64,000 nucleotides of DNA from JANNPJ01 sp965200525 (lineage in GTDB: Bacteria; Actinomycetota; Actinomycetes; Actinomycetales; Kineosporiaceae): positions 2,046,001-2,110,000 of the forward strand of contig OZ241368.1 of NCBI GenBank assembly GCA_965200525.1, in the 5' to 3' direction. The notes below the pieces were generated by a model. That model did not search any database. It was not told the DNA's origin and saw only the letters and a program-made list of their open reading frames with translations. The stretch's first letter is position 1. The number at the start of each line of letters is the position of its first letter. The position numbers were made by a program, and so were the translations under genes. Below are positions 34,201 through 42,539 of this stretch, piece by piece.

Positions 34201-36161
34201 CCGACCCCCTCACACGCATCACATCATTCACCTACGACAGCGTCGGCAACATCCTGACCGCTACCAAACCCGGCGCCGGTGCCTCAACCTTGACAACCAC
34301 GAACACCTATGACGCGGCCAACGAACTAAAGACCGTCAACTACAGCGACGGGCTCACCCACTCCGTGGCCTACACCTACGACGCAGACGGCCAACGGGCC
34401 ACAATGGTCGACGGCACCGGAACCAGCACCTACACCACCGATTCCCTGCACCGGCCCACCACCATCACTAACGGGGCCTCAAAGAGCGTCGGCTACATCT
34501 ACGACCTCGCCGGCAACGCCACCACCATCACCTACCCCGGCACCACCGGCACCGTCATCCGCACATTTGATGACGCAGGACGCCTCAACAGCGTCAAAGA
34601 CTGGCTCACCCACACCAGCACCTTCTCGTACGACAACGACGGCAATCTGCAGACCAGCACCTACGCAAACACCGTCGTCGGCACGCGCACCTACGACAAC
34701 GCTGACGACCTGCTCACGATCACATACACCAAAGGCGCCGCCACGCTCGGGAAATACACGTACACCAGAAGCAACGCGAACCTCCTGGCCACGGCCACCC
34801 CTTCATCGGGCGCGCCGGGCGTCGCATCCACTTACGTGTACACCAGCAACGCGCAACTGAAATCCACCGCCGGCACCGGATCCACGAACATCTGGACTTA
34901 CGACGCGGCCGACCGGATCACAAAAAACCCCACCGGGACCACGCTGGCATATGACAACGCCGACGAACTCACCACCACAACCCCAACCTCAGGCTCAGCC
35001 ACTACCTTCACCTACGACAACCGCGGCAACCGCCTCACCTCAAAAATCGGAGCCGCCACCGCAACCACCTACGGGTACAACCAAGCCGGCAACGTCACCA
35101 CCTACACCACCCCCGCCAGCGCCACCAGCACCTACACCTACGACGGCGACGGACTGCGAGCCACTAAGACCCCCTCCGGCAGCAGCGCACAGACCATGAC
35201 CTGGGACCCGACCACCAACTCAAGCACCTTGCTGCTCACCGACAGCACCAACAGTTACATTTACGGCCCAGGAGGAGCCCCCCTCGAACAGGTCACCGGC
35301 AGCACCGCCACCTACTTGCACGGCGACCAACTCGACTCCACGGCCCTCATTACCAACACCAGCGGAGCGCTCACCGGCACCTACACCTACGACCCCTACG
35401 GCAAGTCCACCCACACCCTCACCGCCACCACCCCCCTACAACTCAACGGCCAATACACCGACACGGAATCGGGACTCACCTACCTCCGAGCTCGATACCT
35501 CGACCCCACCACCGGCCAGTTCCTAACCCCCGACCCACTCGCCACCATCACGCGAGACACCTACGCCTACGCCACCGGAAACCCACTCACAAACATCGAC
35601 CCCGACGGACTCTTGAGCTGGAAAACCATCGGCATCGGCGCCGGCCTCACGACCTTGGCCATCGCCGGCGCAGCCATCTGCATAGCTGGCGCATGCGAGG
35701 CTGCCGCAGCCGCTGCAGCCGTCACCGTGGCAACGGAAGCCACCATCACAGCGGTGACAGCCACAACGGGCATCTCTGCAGACATTGCGACATCAAGCAT
35801 TATTCAGGGCGTACTCACCCAATCGCTGGCCACCGCCTCCGGAGAAGAGTGCCTACCAGCTGTTATCATCCCTCCAGCCTCAATACCCGATCCCGAGGGC
35901 AATCCTCTTCCTGGAGTGCCTGAAGGGGCGACCGGCAGGCCTTCGGACAAGGGCAAAGGAACGGTGTATGGGGTTGAACCTGGATCAGGAGTTCTGGACA
36001 GAAGAGTTACGCATGTCCGAATAATGGAGCCTCACGGTGGGCCGTATCCCAACGGAAATGGAAACGCTACGTACATGAACGAAATAGGGCAGACTGTTAA
36101 CCCCTACACGGGAAACACAATCGCCAGAAGCGATCCCTTCGCGCACCTTCCACTCCCGTGA
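31209..36161 (+). CDS. Rhs/YD-repeat polymorphic toxin with seven-bladed RCC1 propeller
   Basis: Secreted toxin of 1,650 residues. The ATG at 31209 has GAAGG 8 nt upstream and begins a signal peptide (VPGLVLAGCLTSALVAVALV). Seven RCC1-type blades follow, each with a G/K-T/K-V..WG......LG(N/D) pattern (for example GTVQSWGVGTYGGLGNG), enough for one closed propeller. Then come VPGRGVPLAFSRSYDSG (DUF6531-like), a YD-repeat shell, and the core end YLRARYLDPTTGQFLTPDPL and GNPLTNIDPDG. The tip has a hydrophobic segment (IGIGAGLTTLAIAGAAICIA) that may help membrane passage and ends in a small domain with HVRIMEPHGGPYPNGNG, NEIGQTVNPYTG and DPFAHLPLP. I cannot name the toxin family; the late His-Pro-Leu motif recalls several Rhs nuclease tips. 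Confidence 0.85.
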   Translation: MGSIRIGWVHSVPGLVLAGCLTSALVAVALVPSDATSAGREGIGARTRPGRTELASVNLPVPGTVASWGNGYGGVLGNNSTSNAYTAVTAWTGSVRSVAGANGDGYALRSDGTVQSWGVGTYGGLGNGGTSSSSVPGPVSGISTATAIAGGTGSFGFALLADRTVRGWGENGRGQLGDGNSGVNDSTPVTVSGLTNVTAITAGTVDGYALRADGKVWAWGADDHGQLGDGGSADSSVPVQVSGLTNVTAISSHGFSAYALRNDGTVWAWGSGTSGDLGNGTSGTDSNIPVQVSGLSTATAIAGGSASGYALLSNGTVKSWGQNSAGQLGNGNNSDQSSPVSVTGLNTVTALSSGIGVVYALLADGTVRAWGQGTSGGLGNGTPVANSNVPVTVTGLSGVTSIGAFGGEGAYAVIGLVPLGPVLPYEYSGGGNGTEPYAGQPSAAEPIDLASGTFWSSGTDLTVPGRGVPLAFSRSYDSGRAAINGRLGYGWSDSYDWLLSNNTPSSGLVTIRQSNGSQTLFTPDGAGGYIPASRVQATLVLNVGGTWTYKVRRSLTYTFSAAGKLTSITDINGYTTTLAYDGSGRLSTVTDPASRQLAFTYDTSNRIKTVQDGLPRTVTYTYDTAGNLAGIADADGRSWTLGYDTSHRLTTDQDPRTNTLTTTYDPTSGRVTQQQDRRLKTTLFTYTAPGTDTTYTTTVTHPRGNKDVHTFLGGDNIKTVTAQGTADESTAYYSYDQATNQVTAVVDGNGNTASATYDSRGNQLTSTDALGRTTIRTFNTLDEPLTVKDPLLVTSTFTYDTAGNPLTVSRPLVGSSPAQTQVTQYTYGGSTGLAGDVTTITDPRIKNTVLTYDSYGDLASSTDPTSRKTTFTYNVIGWETSTVSPAGNASGGVPAQHTTTYSNFTGFGQPKTISDALGHASTLVYDGNQNLTDVTDADSRHTTTTYNANNQMTNVTLPDLTGRSRAYDDNGNMSSQTDGLTHATTYAYDNADRISSITDPLTRITSFTYDSVGNILTATKPGAGASTLTTTNTYDAANELKTVNYSDGLTHSVAYTYDADGQRATMVDGTGTSTYTTDSLHRPTTITNGASKSVGYIYDLAGNATTITYPGTTGTVIRTFDDAGRLNSVKDWLTHTSTFSYDNDGNLQTSTYANTVVGTRTYDNADDLLTITYTKGAATLGKYTYTRSNANLLATATPSSGAPGVASTYVYTSNAQLKSTAGTGSTNIWTYDAADRITKNPTGTTLAYDNADELTTTTPTSGSATTFTYDNRGNRLTSKIGAATATTYGYNQAGNVTTYTTPASATSTYTYDGDGLRATKTPSGSSAQTMTWDPTTNSSTLLLTDSTNSYIYGPGGAPLEQVTGSTATYLHGDQLDSTALITNTSGALTGTYTYDPYGKSTHTLTATTPLQLNGQYTDTESGLTYLRARYLDPTTGQFLTPDPLATITRDTYAYATGNPLTNIDPDGLLSWKTIGIGAGLTTLAIAGAAICIAGACEAAAAAAAVTVATEATITAVTATTGISADIATSSIIQGVLTQSLATASGEECLPAVIIPPASIPDPEGNPLPGVPEGATGRPSDKGKGTVYGVEPGSGVLDRRVTHVRIMEPHGGPYPNGNGNATYMNEIGQTVNPYTGNTIARSDPFAHLPLP

Positions 36162-36655
36162 AGGTCGAAGATCTCATGAGCCCTGCAGGCCCGACCTTCG
36201 GCCAGGCGCCTGCAATCAATCCGCTTACCGTGGACGGCGCTCTTCAGGAAGCACAGCTTCTCGACGTTCGGTTCGACGTGGTTCGATCAACTGCAGCCCT
36301 ACTTTTTGAACTGAGGGTCGCATACGCGGCCAATGAAGGAAACACGGGCTTACTGGTCGCCCGACAAGTTCAGAAGGTCCACTGGTCGTCGGCCGAGGCG
36401 GGGCGACCCGGCCACACGGCCTGGACCGTCGGGGGGTCGTATCTGATTCAAGAAGAATCGATGCTTCATTTTTCTTTCGGCATCTTTTCTCAGGCAACCT
36501 TAGATTTGGTAGCCAAGAGCGCCGAATTCTATTTCTTTGATATACCAGGATTTCCTGAGGCGCCACCGAATTATGGAGACGACGACTCCACGATCAGATC
36601 TGAACTTGCTACTTGGAATTCAGAGATCGCTCCTCGGTCCTCGGTTCGCATTTAA
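36158..36655 (+). CDS. Candidate immunity protein for the second Rhs toxin
   Basis: A 165-residue cytosolic protein that overlaps the toxin stop by 4 bp (GTGA); an ATG at 36176 is an alternative start. It has alternating strands (LLDVRFDVVRSTAALLFELR, VARQVQKVHWSS, MLHFSFGIFSQATLDLVAK) and an acidic end, and no membrane segment. I do not recognise a family. Position, overlap and low GC support the immunity role. Confidence 0.75.
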   Translation: MKVEDLMSPAGPTFGQAPAINPLTVDGALQEAQLLDVRFDVVRSTAALLFELRVAYAANEGNTGLLVARQVQKVHWSSAEAGRPGHTAWTVGGSYLIQEESMLHFSFGIFSQATLDLVAKSAEFYFFDIPGFPEAPPNYGDDDSTIRSELATWNSEIAPRSSVRI

Positions 36656-37058
36656 CACTGGGAGCCAAGCAGTAGCATGGAGCCTGCCACACCCGCCAAA
36701 GGGGGGGGGTCACCCCGGCATACTGTGTCATCGAAAGCCTTGCCAGGGTCGCTTCGAGACTGAACCGTTAGTAGGCCGGAAGTCGAAGACGTAAGAGTCA
36801 CGCGATAGGGAGGTCGTCACCAAACGTCACCTGCGCAGGGGTGGCCCAGAGCCGAGCGCTCCAGGAAGCCTCAACGCCCGAGTGGTTGGCGCCTGTCGGG
36901 CGATCAGCCTCGGCCGCTGTGTCATGGTTTCGTCATCGATGACGAAACCATGACAGCGCTCTTCATCGAGTTCCTGCGCTGGGTCAACAGAATCATCGAG
37001 CGGATGATCGCCCGAGTCGAAGCCTCTGGCGACGCCTGGGGGTCGGCTCAGCCAGCTC
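36656..37058. other. Intergenic with G9 tract and a long perfect palindrome
   Basis: Contains a run of nine G at 36701-36709 and the palindrome described separately. A frame starting at an ATG at 36950 (MTALFIEFLRWVNRIIERMI) gives an amphipathic helix but then becomes unconvincing; it may be a decayed gene. Confidence 0.4.
36920..36955. repeat. Perfect 36-bp palindrome
   Basis: The sequence reads the same on both strands from TGTCATGGTTTCGTCATC to its mirror image, centred between 36937 and 36938, with no loop. It could be an operator for a dimeric regulator, a cruciform site, or a recombination or transposition site. Confidence 0.9.
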
Positions 37059-37277
37059 GTGACCGCAGAAGCCCACACGACGACCGTGACCTCACCCTTC
37101 TCTGGGCCCGTAGCACCGATCGAGCTCTCCTTTGTCCCCAAGGTGGCGAAAGTGGCGGCGGCGGTCGGGCTGTACGTGGTCGACAAGATGCTCGACGGTC
37201 CGCCGAGCGAGGCGGGCAACTACACCTGGGGCCAAGTGTTGGAGCTAGCCAAAGTGATCATCAACGACCTCAGGTGA
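37059..37277 (+). CDS. Small hypothetical protein (doubtful)
   Basis: A 72-residue frame with a GTG start. The central helix VAKVAAAVGLYVVDKMLDG and the end WGQVLELAKVIINDLR look protein-like, and codon use is consistent with the region. There is no good ribosome binding site and no family. It could be a small immunity or a fragment. Confidence 0.35.
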   Translation: MTAEAHTTTVTSPFSGPVAPIELSFVPKVAKVAAAVGLYVVDKMLDGPPSEAGNYTWGQVLELAKVIINDLR

Positions 37278-37365
37278 TCCGGCCCAGCGCGAGAATCACC
37301 CCCGCTGGATCTGGCCCTGAGCGCTACTGCACCTCAATCCGTCACCGCCAATGCGTCTCCTATAT

Positions 37366-37590
37366 TGCGAGCCAGTCCGCAAAGTCAGTGACAGAAAGTG
37401 GCTGGAGCGGGTGTTCGCGGTGACGTCGCCGATCAGATAGGGCATCCCTGCGGCGACGTCGCGTTCGATCTGCACGGCCGCCCACCTCACCAAGGCGATC
37501 AGGGCTACGACAACCTTTGGCCACGACAAGAAACTATCCTCGCGCCCACCGGCGAAACAAGCCTGGACAGCACAAGCGGGGGCACTGTCG
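37366..37590 (+). repeat. Dispersed degenerate repeat, copy C (after the second toxin module)
   Basis: TTGCGAGCCAGTCC, then TGACAGAAAGTGGCTGGAGCG at 37389-37409. The 3' part (about 37485-37560) matches the end of copy A: CACGACAAGAAACTATCC and GCCCACCGGCGAAACAAGC. The middle differs. Confidence 0.7.
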
Positions 37591-37822
37591 GCAGATGCGG
37601 AAGTTCGAATAGTTGGCCGTCTGACCGACCCACCGACATAACCCGAAATCAGATGCCCTGGCCTGGAGCTGCGGGCCACCTCCGTCAAGCCGATCGGGAT
37701 CAGCCCCATCATCAACGTAGTCTTACGGCATTGCCCCTGGGAGTGGCACAGGACTCCTGAAAATGGTTGACGGAAATGTTTCCATATATTCAATACTTAA
37801 TGTCTTGTGGATTTCTGCCGCG

Positions 37823-40735
37823 TCATGGTCCGACGTGGATGTGGGCGGCCCACAGCAGTGGATTTCGCGGGTACCTCAGCCGAAGCCGGACTAGCGCGGT
37901 GTGCATGCTCTGGGCGACCGGCTGATCGCTGAAGAGTTCTTTGTAAACTTCGGCAGTGATCAGCCGCGCGTCAGCGTCACCGATCCTCCATAGGGTTCCG
38001 ATGACGTGGCTGAACCCCGCGAGCTGAAACGCGGACGAGATGTGGATGGCCTCGTCCAGCAGTTCGATCCCACCGAACGCGGTGGTGCACGCTGAAAGGA
38101 AGGCGAAAACGCCCGTTTGCAGGTCCAGTTCGGCAATCTGTCTAACACTTAGCGTCTCGTCGGACAGGACCAGGTGACCATCGGCCGGATTTTCGGCACT
38201 GGCAGCGTGGCAGGCGAAGTGCGCCCAGCGGCTGCCGGCCAGTGCCGCCAAGACGTCAGCACTGGTGGCCGCAGCATCGACGAGCGATGTCACCGAAGAC
38301 GCCCCAGACTCCTCGAGCCGGTTCATGACGTCGGTCGCCTCAGCGTGCGTCTGCGGGAGCGGTTTATGTCCGATCGGATTTGGGACGGCGACAACGAGCG
38401 CCGCACCGGTCGCCACCGGCGCTCTGGTCCGCGTCCGGGCAGCGGCGTGGGCGAGCGCCCGGACCGTCGGTGCGTACGACGAGACCGCGCGAGCCATGAT
38501 GGAGTTGTCGTCCCAGTCATCGCGGCCAGCTGCATGTATCGGCAACACAGTCAACGGTCCGGTCGGAATCCACCAGATGCGGCGGTCGGCTGCCGTCCAT
38601 CCGAGTGCCTCCAAATGGTTCAGGACTGGCAGTGCGACCCGATCCCAAAGTTCGGCGAAGACGGCTCGCAGTTCGTCTCCAGTGCTCCAGCCAGGTTCGG
38701 ACACAGTCCGCAGTAGCCGGTTGGCAAGGTCGCGGGCCATGTCGTAGCTCAGGTGGGGCAATTCGGCATGGGTGACCTCGTCCCCGATGACCACCAGTGC
38801 GTCGCATCGGTGTTTCGCAACGTTGATCAGGACCGCGGGCCCAGACACTGGCGGCCGGGCCTCCGAGCGGACCGTCAGGAAGTCGGCAAACCCTTGCTGG
38901 GCCCGTACCGTGTCCAGCAGCCGGTCACGCTCCTGTTCACGTCGGTGCCGCAGCCTCGCATCGTGACCCGCTGACCGTGGCTCGTCGAGCCCGTCGAGTA
39001 GGCGCAGCATCGTGCTCACCGCTCCGGCGAGCTCTGGGTCTCGGGTCTGCAGGCGGGCAAAATCCGCCCGATTGGTCAGGGTTTGCGCATATAGGAGACC
39101 ACGGCCGGCCTCGACCAAAGTCAGCGCCTCAGACGGCCCCACCCCGCACTCGAGTGCCGCGGCGGCGGCGTCGGAGCCAAGCCCCGTCAGATGTGCCAGC
39201 TGACGCTGCCGGTCGTCACGGTCCAGCCGCACGTCGATGACACCGCCAAGCGCGTCAATCGCCTGTCGGAACTGGTTCAATGCGGCCGGCCATTCGCCGG
39301 CTTCGGCGTAGCACTCGCCGGCATCGGTCAGGCTTAGTGTGCGGACCAGGGCGGGTGCCGTTGCCACCGACCCCGAACGGGCGTAAGCGCGGGCTGCGGC
39401 CCGCAGGTCCGCTAAGCCGCAGGACTCGGCTCGCCGCCGGTAGGTCAGACCTAGGTTGGCGAGGATTGAGGCGGAGCTCGGTTCGTCGGTGTCAACAACG
39501 GCTGCGGCCTCTTCACCGGCCTGGATCGCGCGGTCGAGGTCTTCCGGATCGTGCGATGTGCGGGCGCGAGCCGACAGTGCTGCGGCGAGGTTGGACAGGA
39601 ATCTGGCGCGCCGACCGTCATCACCGGTGCCGGCGGCCGTAGCGGCCTGGGCGGCCACCACGGCGTCGTCGAGATCGGCCCGGTCTACGCCGGCGGCCCG
39701 CACGCGCAGCGCGGTGCTAAGCACCGATTGGAGGCCAGGATGGTCGGGGTGGCCGGTCCCGATCAGCGCCACTGCGTCGCGCAGCACCCGGACCGCGGCG
39801 TCGGCATCGGTCCGGGTGCCGAGGCGCTGGAACCGGGTTCGTGCTGCTCTCGCCAACGCGACCATGAGCTTATGACGGTCAGGGTCGTCCGGCGCGGCGC
39901 TATCGAGGGCGGCCTGCGCGGCATCGACGGCGGCGTTGAGGCTCTGTGCGTCGCCGCGATGCAGCGAGCGCAGAAACAGTGCCCCGGCGAGGTTGGCCTG
40001 GTGACCAGGTCGCTCACGTCGATCCGATTCCTCGACCGCCTGCCACAGCAGATCAATGGCCTCATCGAGGTCGCCGGCGATGCCTCGGTGATCGAAGCGG
40101 GTGGCCAGCGCCGACGCAAGATTCGAGCGCCGCCCCGGCAGCCGCGGGTCGCCGACCGGGGTTTGCGTCACACAGTCACGGGCGGCAACGATCGCGCGGT
40201 CTAGTGCATCAGGGTCGCCAGTGGCTTCGAACCATCCAATGTTCGCCATGGTCAACTGCGTCAGGCCGATTAGACGCCTCCCCAGATCGTCGCTGAGCCG
40301 CTCCAGGACGAGCTCGAGCATTAGCCTGGCGTCCAGGTAGAGGTCCGGTAGCGTGAATCGGCGCTCGTCCCGCAGCAGGTGCTGCGCGCGCTGGTGCCAG
40401 GCGTCGACGTCATCGTGGGATACGGCGGTCCCCTGCTGCACCGGCTCGCGGATCTCGTCCGGCACGAGGTCAGGTGCCTGGCGGTAAACCGTCGCGAAGT
40501 GCCGCATCGCCAGTCCTACATCGTCCCGACCGCGGTCGGCGGATTGGTTGGTGACGAGCCGATAGTGGTGCAACAGCCCGAGGACGTAGGCGACTGCGAG
40601 TTCACCCGCGCGTGGCTCCAAACTGTCGGCATAGGCCATCGTCTGCGTCGAGCCGAGCTGATCTGCAGTCACCTCGCCGTCGCGGAACCGGTCCAATAGC
40701 TGATTTAGCTCGTGCAGCGGGTCGACGGTGGTCAT
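37823..40735 (-). CDS. TPR-CHAT caspase-like protease (CHAT protein 1)
   Basis: A 970-residue protein. The first 600 residues are tandem helical repeats of TPR type (for example ANLAGALFLRSLHRGDAQSL, LANLGLTYRRRAES). The C-terminal 250 residues are a CHAT domain, a caspase-fold cysteine protease: HFACHA (catalytic His about 843) and FLSACTTAFGG (Cys about 883), then AGFSHVIGTLW. Known CHAT proteases are switched on by partner proteins and cut host or effector proteins in immunity. It lies downstream of the nine-gene operon, separated by an ISAs1 remnant, on the same strand. A T/A-rich CTTATATATACG stretch at 40829 may be its promoter. Both catalytic residues are present, so activity is likely. 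Confidence 0.9.
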   Translation of the reverse strand: MTTVDPLHELNQLLDRFRDGEVTADQLGSTQTMAYADSLEPRAGELAVAYVLGLLHHYRLVTNQSADRGRDDVGLAMRHFATVYRQAPDLVPDEIREPVQQGTAVSHDDVDAWHQRAQHLLRDERRFTLPDLYLDARLMLELVLERLSDDLGRRLIGLTQLTMANIGWFEATGDPDALDRAIVAARDCVTQTPVGDPRLPGRRSNLASALATRFDHRGIAGDLDEAIDLLWQAVEESDRRERPGHQANLAGALFLRSLHRGDAQSLNAAVDAAQAALDSAAPDDPDRHKLMVALARAARTRFQRLGTRTDADAAVRVLRDAVALIGTGHPDHPGLQSVLSTALRVRAAGVDRADLDDAVVAAQAATAAGTGDDGRRARFLSNLAAALSARARTSHDPEDLDRAIQAGEEAAAVVDTDEPSSASILANLGLTYRRRAESCGLADLRAAARAYARSGSVATAPALVRTLSLTDAGECYAEAGEWPAALNQFRQAIDALGGVIDVRLDRDDRQRQLAHLTGLGSDAAAAALECGVGPSEALTLVEAGRGLLYAQTLTNRADFARLQTRDPELAGAVSTMLRLLDGLDEPRSAGHDARLRHRREQERDRLLDTVRAQQGFADFLTVRSEARPPVSGPAVLINVAKHRCDALVVIGDEVTHAELPHLSYDMARDLANRLLRTVSEPGWSTGDELRAVFAELWDRVALPVLNHLEALGWTAADRRIWWIPTGPLTVLPIHAAGRDDWDDNSIMARAVSSYAPTVRALAHAAARTRTRAPVATGAALVVAVPNPIGHKPLPQTHAEATDVMNRLEESGASSVTSLVDAAATSADVLAALAGSRWAHFACHAASAENPADGHLVLSDETLSVRQIAELDLQTGVFAFLSACTTAFGGIELLDEAIHISSAFQLAGFSHVIGTLWRIGDADARLITAEVYKELFSDQPVAQSMHTALVRLRLRYPRNPLLWAAHIHVGP

Positions 40736-40904
40736 TCATGCCCTTCTCGCCGCGCGGTAGCTGACCGGCCCGATATGCCGCCACGCGCCAGCGCAGCCGT
40801 CGCACGGTCTGCCCTCCGGGCCCACCCCTTATATATACGCCAGTCCCCCACAGCACCTCCGCGTCGACTGGATGGAACCTGGCGCCCGGGCGGTGGCGGT
40901 GGGG

Positions 40905-41459
40905 CTAAGTTGCGGCCGACCTCGACTGGGTGTGCGAGGCAGGCCCCGGCAAAGTCGGGTTGATGGTTGAGCAGTTTCTTGATCGTTTGTAGTGGGCATT
41001 CTGGTCGTCGGGCGCGGTGTCGGGTGGCGGCGGCGATATTGAGGATGCCGCTGAGGCGTAGGACGGTGACGGCGAGGTTGCGCAGGCTGGCCATGACGCG
41101 GGGCCGTTGGCGGGGCGGACCTGGGATCGGTCTTCGTCGTAGGTGACGTCGCGGACCCAGTGCAGGCGGTCCTCGATCAGCCATTGCCCTCGCAAGACGT
41201 CGGCCAGTTCCTCGGGGCTGATCTGGGACGCGGCCAGGGAGGTGCTCGCGTGGACCGTTTCACTGGACCATGGTTTGTTCTTGCCTTGGCCGGCGGTGAT
41301 CGGTTTGCGGCCCGGCGAGTGTCGGATCGTCGTGGGGGCATTCGGCCACCGCGACGGAGGCGAGTTTCTCGGCCCGTAGGAGGACGGCGGGGTACCGTCC
41401 TGATGAAATCGCTGGAGCAGCAAAGCGACATAGGCAGTGTATGCCTCCATGGCTGGCAT
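40905..41459 (-). pseudogene. ISAs1-family transposase remnant
   Basis: Frameshifted 3' part of an ISAs1/DDE transposase. Readable pieces are ELADVLRGQWLIEDRLHWVR and DVTYDEDRSQVR, then in another frame VMASLRNLAVTVLRLSG and NIAAATRHRARRPECPLQ. No start, several frame changes. It separates CHAT protein 1 from the operon. Confidence 0.8.
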
Positions 41460-41472
41460 CCCGGGAAGAATA

Positions 41473-42198
41473 TCAGGAGCGGGTGGCTATCTGCCGGGGA
41501 TCCGAGAATCGGGCCGGTAACAGGGTCATCTTCTGCTGGGGAAAGCCAGCCGACGGCGCCGCGAAGACCACACTGCTCTGCCCGCGAGTCTCCGAGGTGA
41601 CCGCCGGCCGGGCCCGCGGGGAATACCACTGGCAGTGTTTCCTCCAGGCAGCTTCCTCACCGTGCCGGTCGAACCCACGGCCAGCGGCGGCATGGCCGAA
41701 GACATCGTGCACGGCCCGGAACATATCATTGTCGTCGTCCGACAGCCAGGGATGGGGATTTCCGCCAGTCCGAGTCGAATACACCTGCAGTCGATGGTTT
41801 TCCAGAACATCTGTCGTCATCGCCGTAGCATCCGAGTACGGATCATCGGGCGTAACCCAGACTTCGACGCCCAGGCCGCCGAGCCGGGCTGGATCGGTCA
41901 GCCGGTCAAATTGCCGTCGGGTCTCTTCCTGGAAGGCCCGGTATGATGGCAATGCCGATAGACTGAAAACCGCTGCCCGAATGTACTCTTCAGCGATCAG
42001 CGACTCCCGGGTCGGGCAAGCAACGATGGTGTCGTCGTCGATCGGCGGGACGAGGGGCCAGCCGGCGTCGACGATCCAGGCGGTCAGCACGGGCTCGAGG
42101 AACCCGCGCAGCCGGCTGGCCGGACCTCCGGTGACCGGGGGTCGATCGAGGTGGTAACAAGGTCCGGTGCACGGACGGGGCGAGGAGAACCGGCGCAT
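41473..42198 (-). CDS. Uncharacterised protein with HDVFGH motif
   Basis: A 241-residue protein whose family I have seen only as hypothetical in actinobacteria and phages. The most conserved-looking part is DNDMFRAVHDVFGHAAAGRG followed by FDRHGEEAAWRKHCQWY and ETRGQSS. The His-Asp-x-x-Gly-His pattern plus a Glu-rich helix resembles the iron site of aromatic amino acid hydroxylases (His, His, Glu), which suggests a metal enzyme. It is the last gene of the nine-gene minus-strand operon. The ATG at 42198 has a weak GGA 4 nt upstream. Function unknown; metal binding is inference. Confidence 0.7.
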   Translation of the reverse strand: MRRFSSPRPCTGPCYHLDRPPVTGGPASRLRGFLEPVLTAWIVDAGWPLVPPIDDDTIVACPTRESLIAEEYIRAAVFSLSALPSYRAFQEETRRQFDRLTDPARLGGLGVEVWVTPDDPYSDATAMTTDVLENHRLQVYSTRTGGNPHPWLSDDDNDMFRAVHDVFGHAAAGRGFDRHGEEAAWRKHCQWYSPRARPAVTSETRGQSSVVFAAPSAGFPQQKMTLLPARFSDPRQIATRS

Positions 42199-42219
42199 TG
42201 CATCCGGGCTCCAGGCGTT

Positions 42220-42375
42220 CTAGTGCTCTGTGTCCCGGGGATGGTCCGGTGGTCGGCGGTGGGCCTGAGTCTCCTGGGCGAGGACCCGCAGGACCCGGCG
42301 ATACCGCTTCTCCCGGCGTAACCGGCGGGTTTCCTCGAGATGTCGTTCGACGGGCGTGCGAACTGAACGCGGCAT
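42220..42375 (-). CDS. Small basic helical protein
   Basis: A 51-residue protein, strongly basic and helical (VERHLEETRRLRREKRYRRV then LRVLAQETQAHRR). I start at the ATG at 42375, preceded by AAGGA at 10 nt. The gene lies between the kinase-like gene and the HDVFGH gene in the same direction with 21 bp to the next start. It may be a real operon member that binds nucleic acid; the coding evidence is limited. Confidence 0.5.
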   Translation of the reverse strand: MPRSVRTPVERHLEETRRLRREKRYRRVLRVLAQETQAHRRPPDHPRDTEH

Positions 42376-42539
42376 GATGGGCGCATCCTTGAATTGTCCT
42401 GCGGACGAATCGAATTCGGCCGGCATCATCGGTGTGATGATTGCTGGGACAACTCTTGGCCGGCGACCGGGGAGGGGTACACGAAGCGGGTCAGAGGCGA
42501 ACAATCACGGACGGCGCCGGACGGACCCGGACGGGAGGC

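Noticed and set aside
36950..37423. 157-codon frame after the palindrome
   Set aside because: Only the first 30 residues look protein-like; the rest is low-complexity and overlaps a better small frame, so I mention it only as possible decay.
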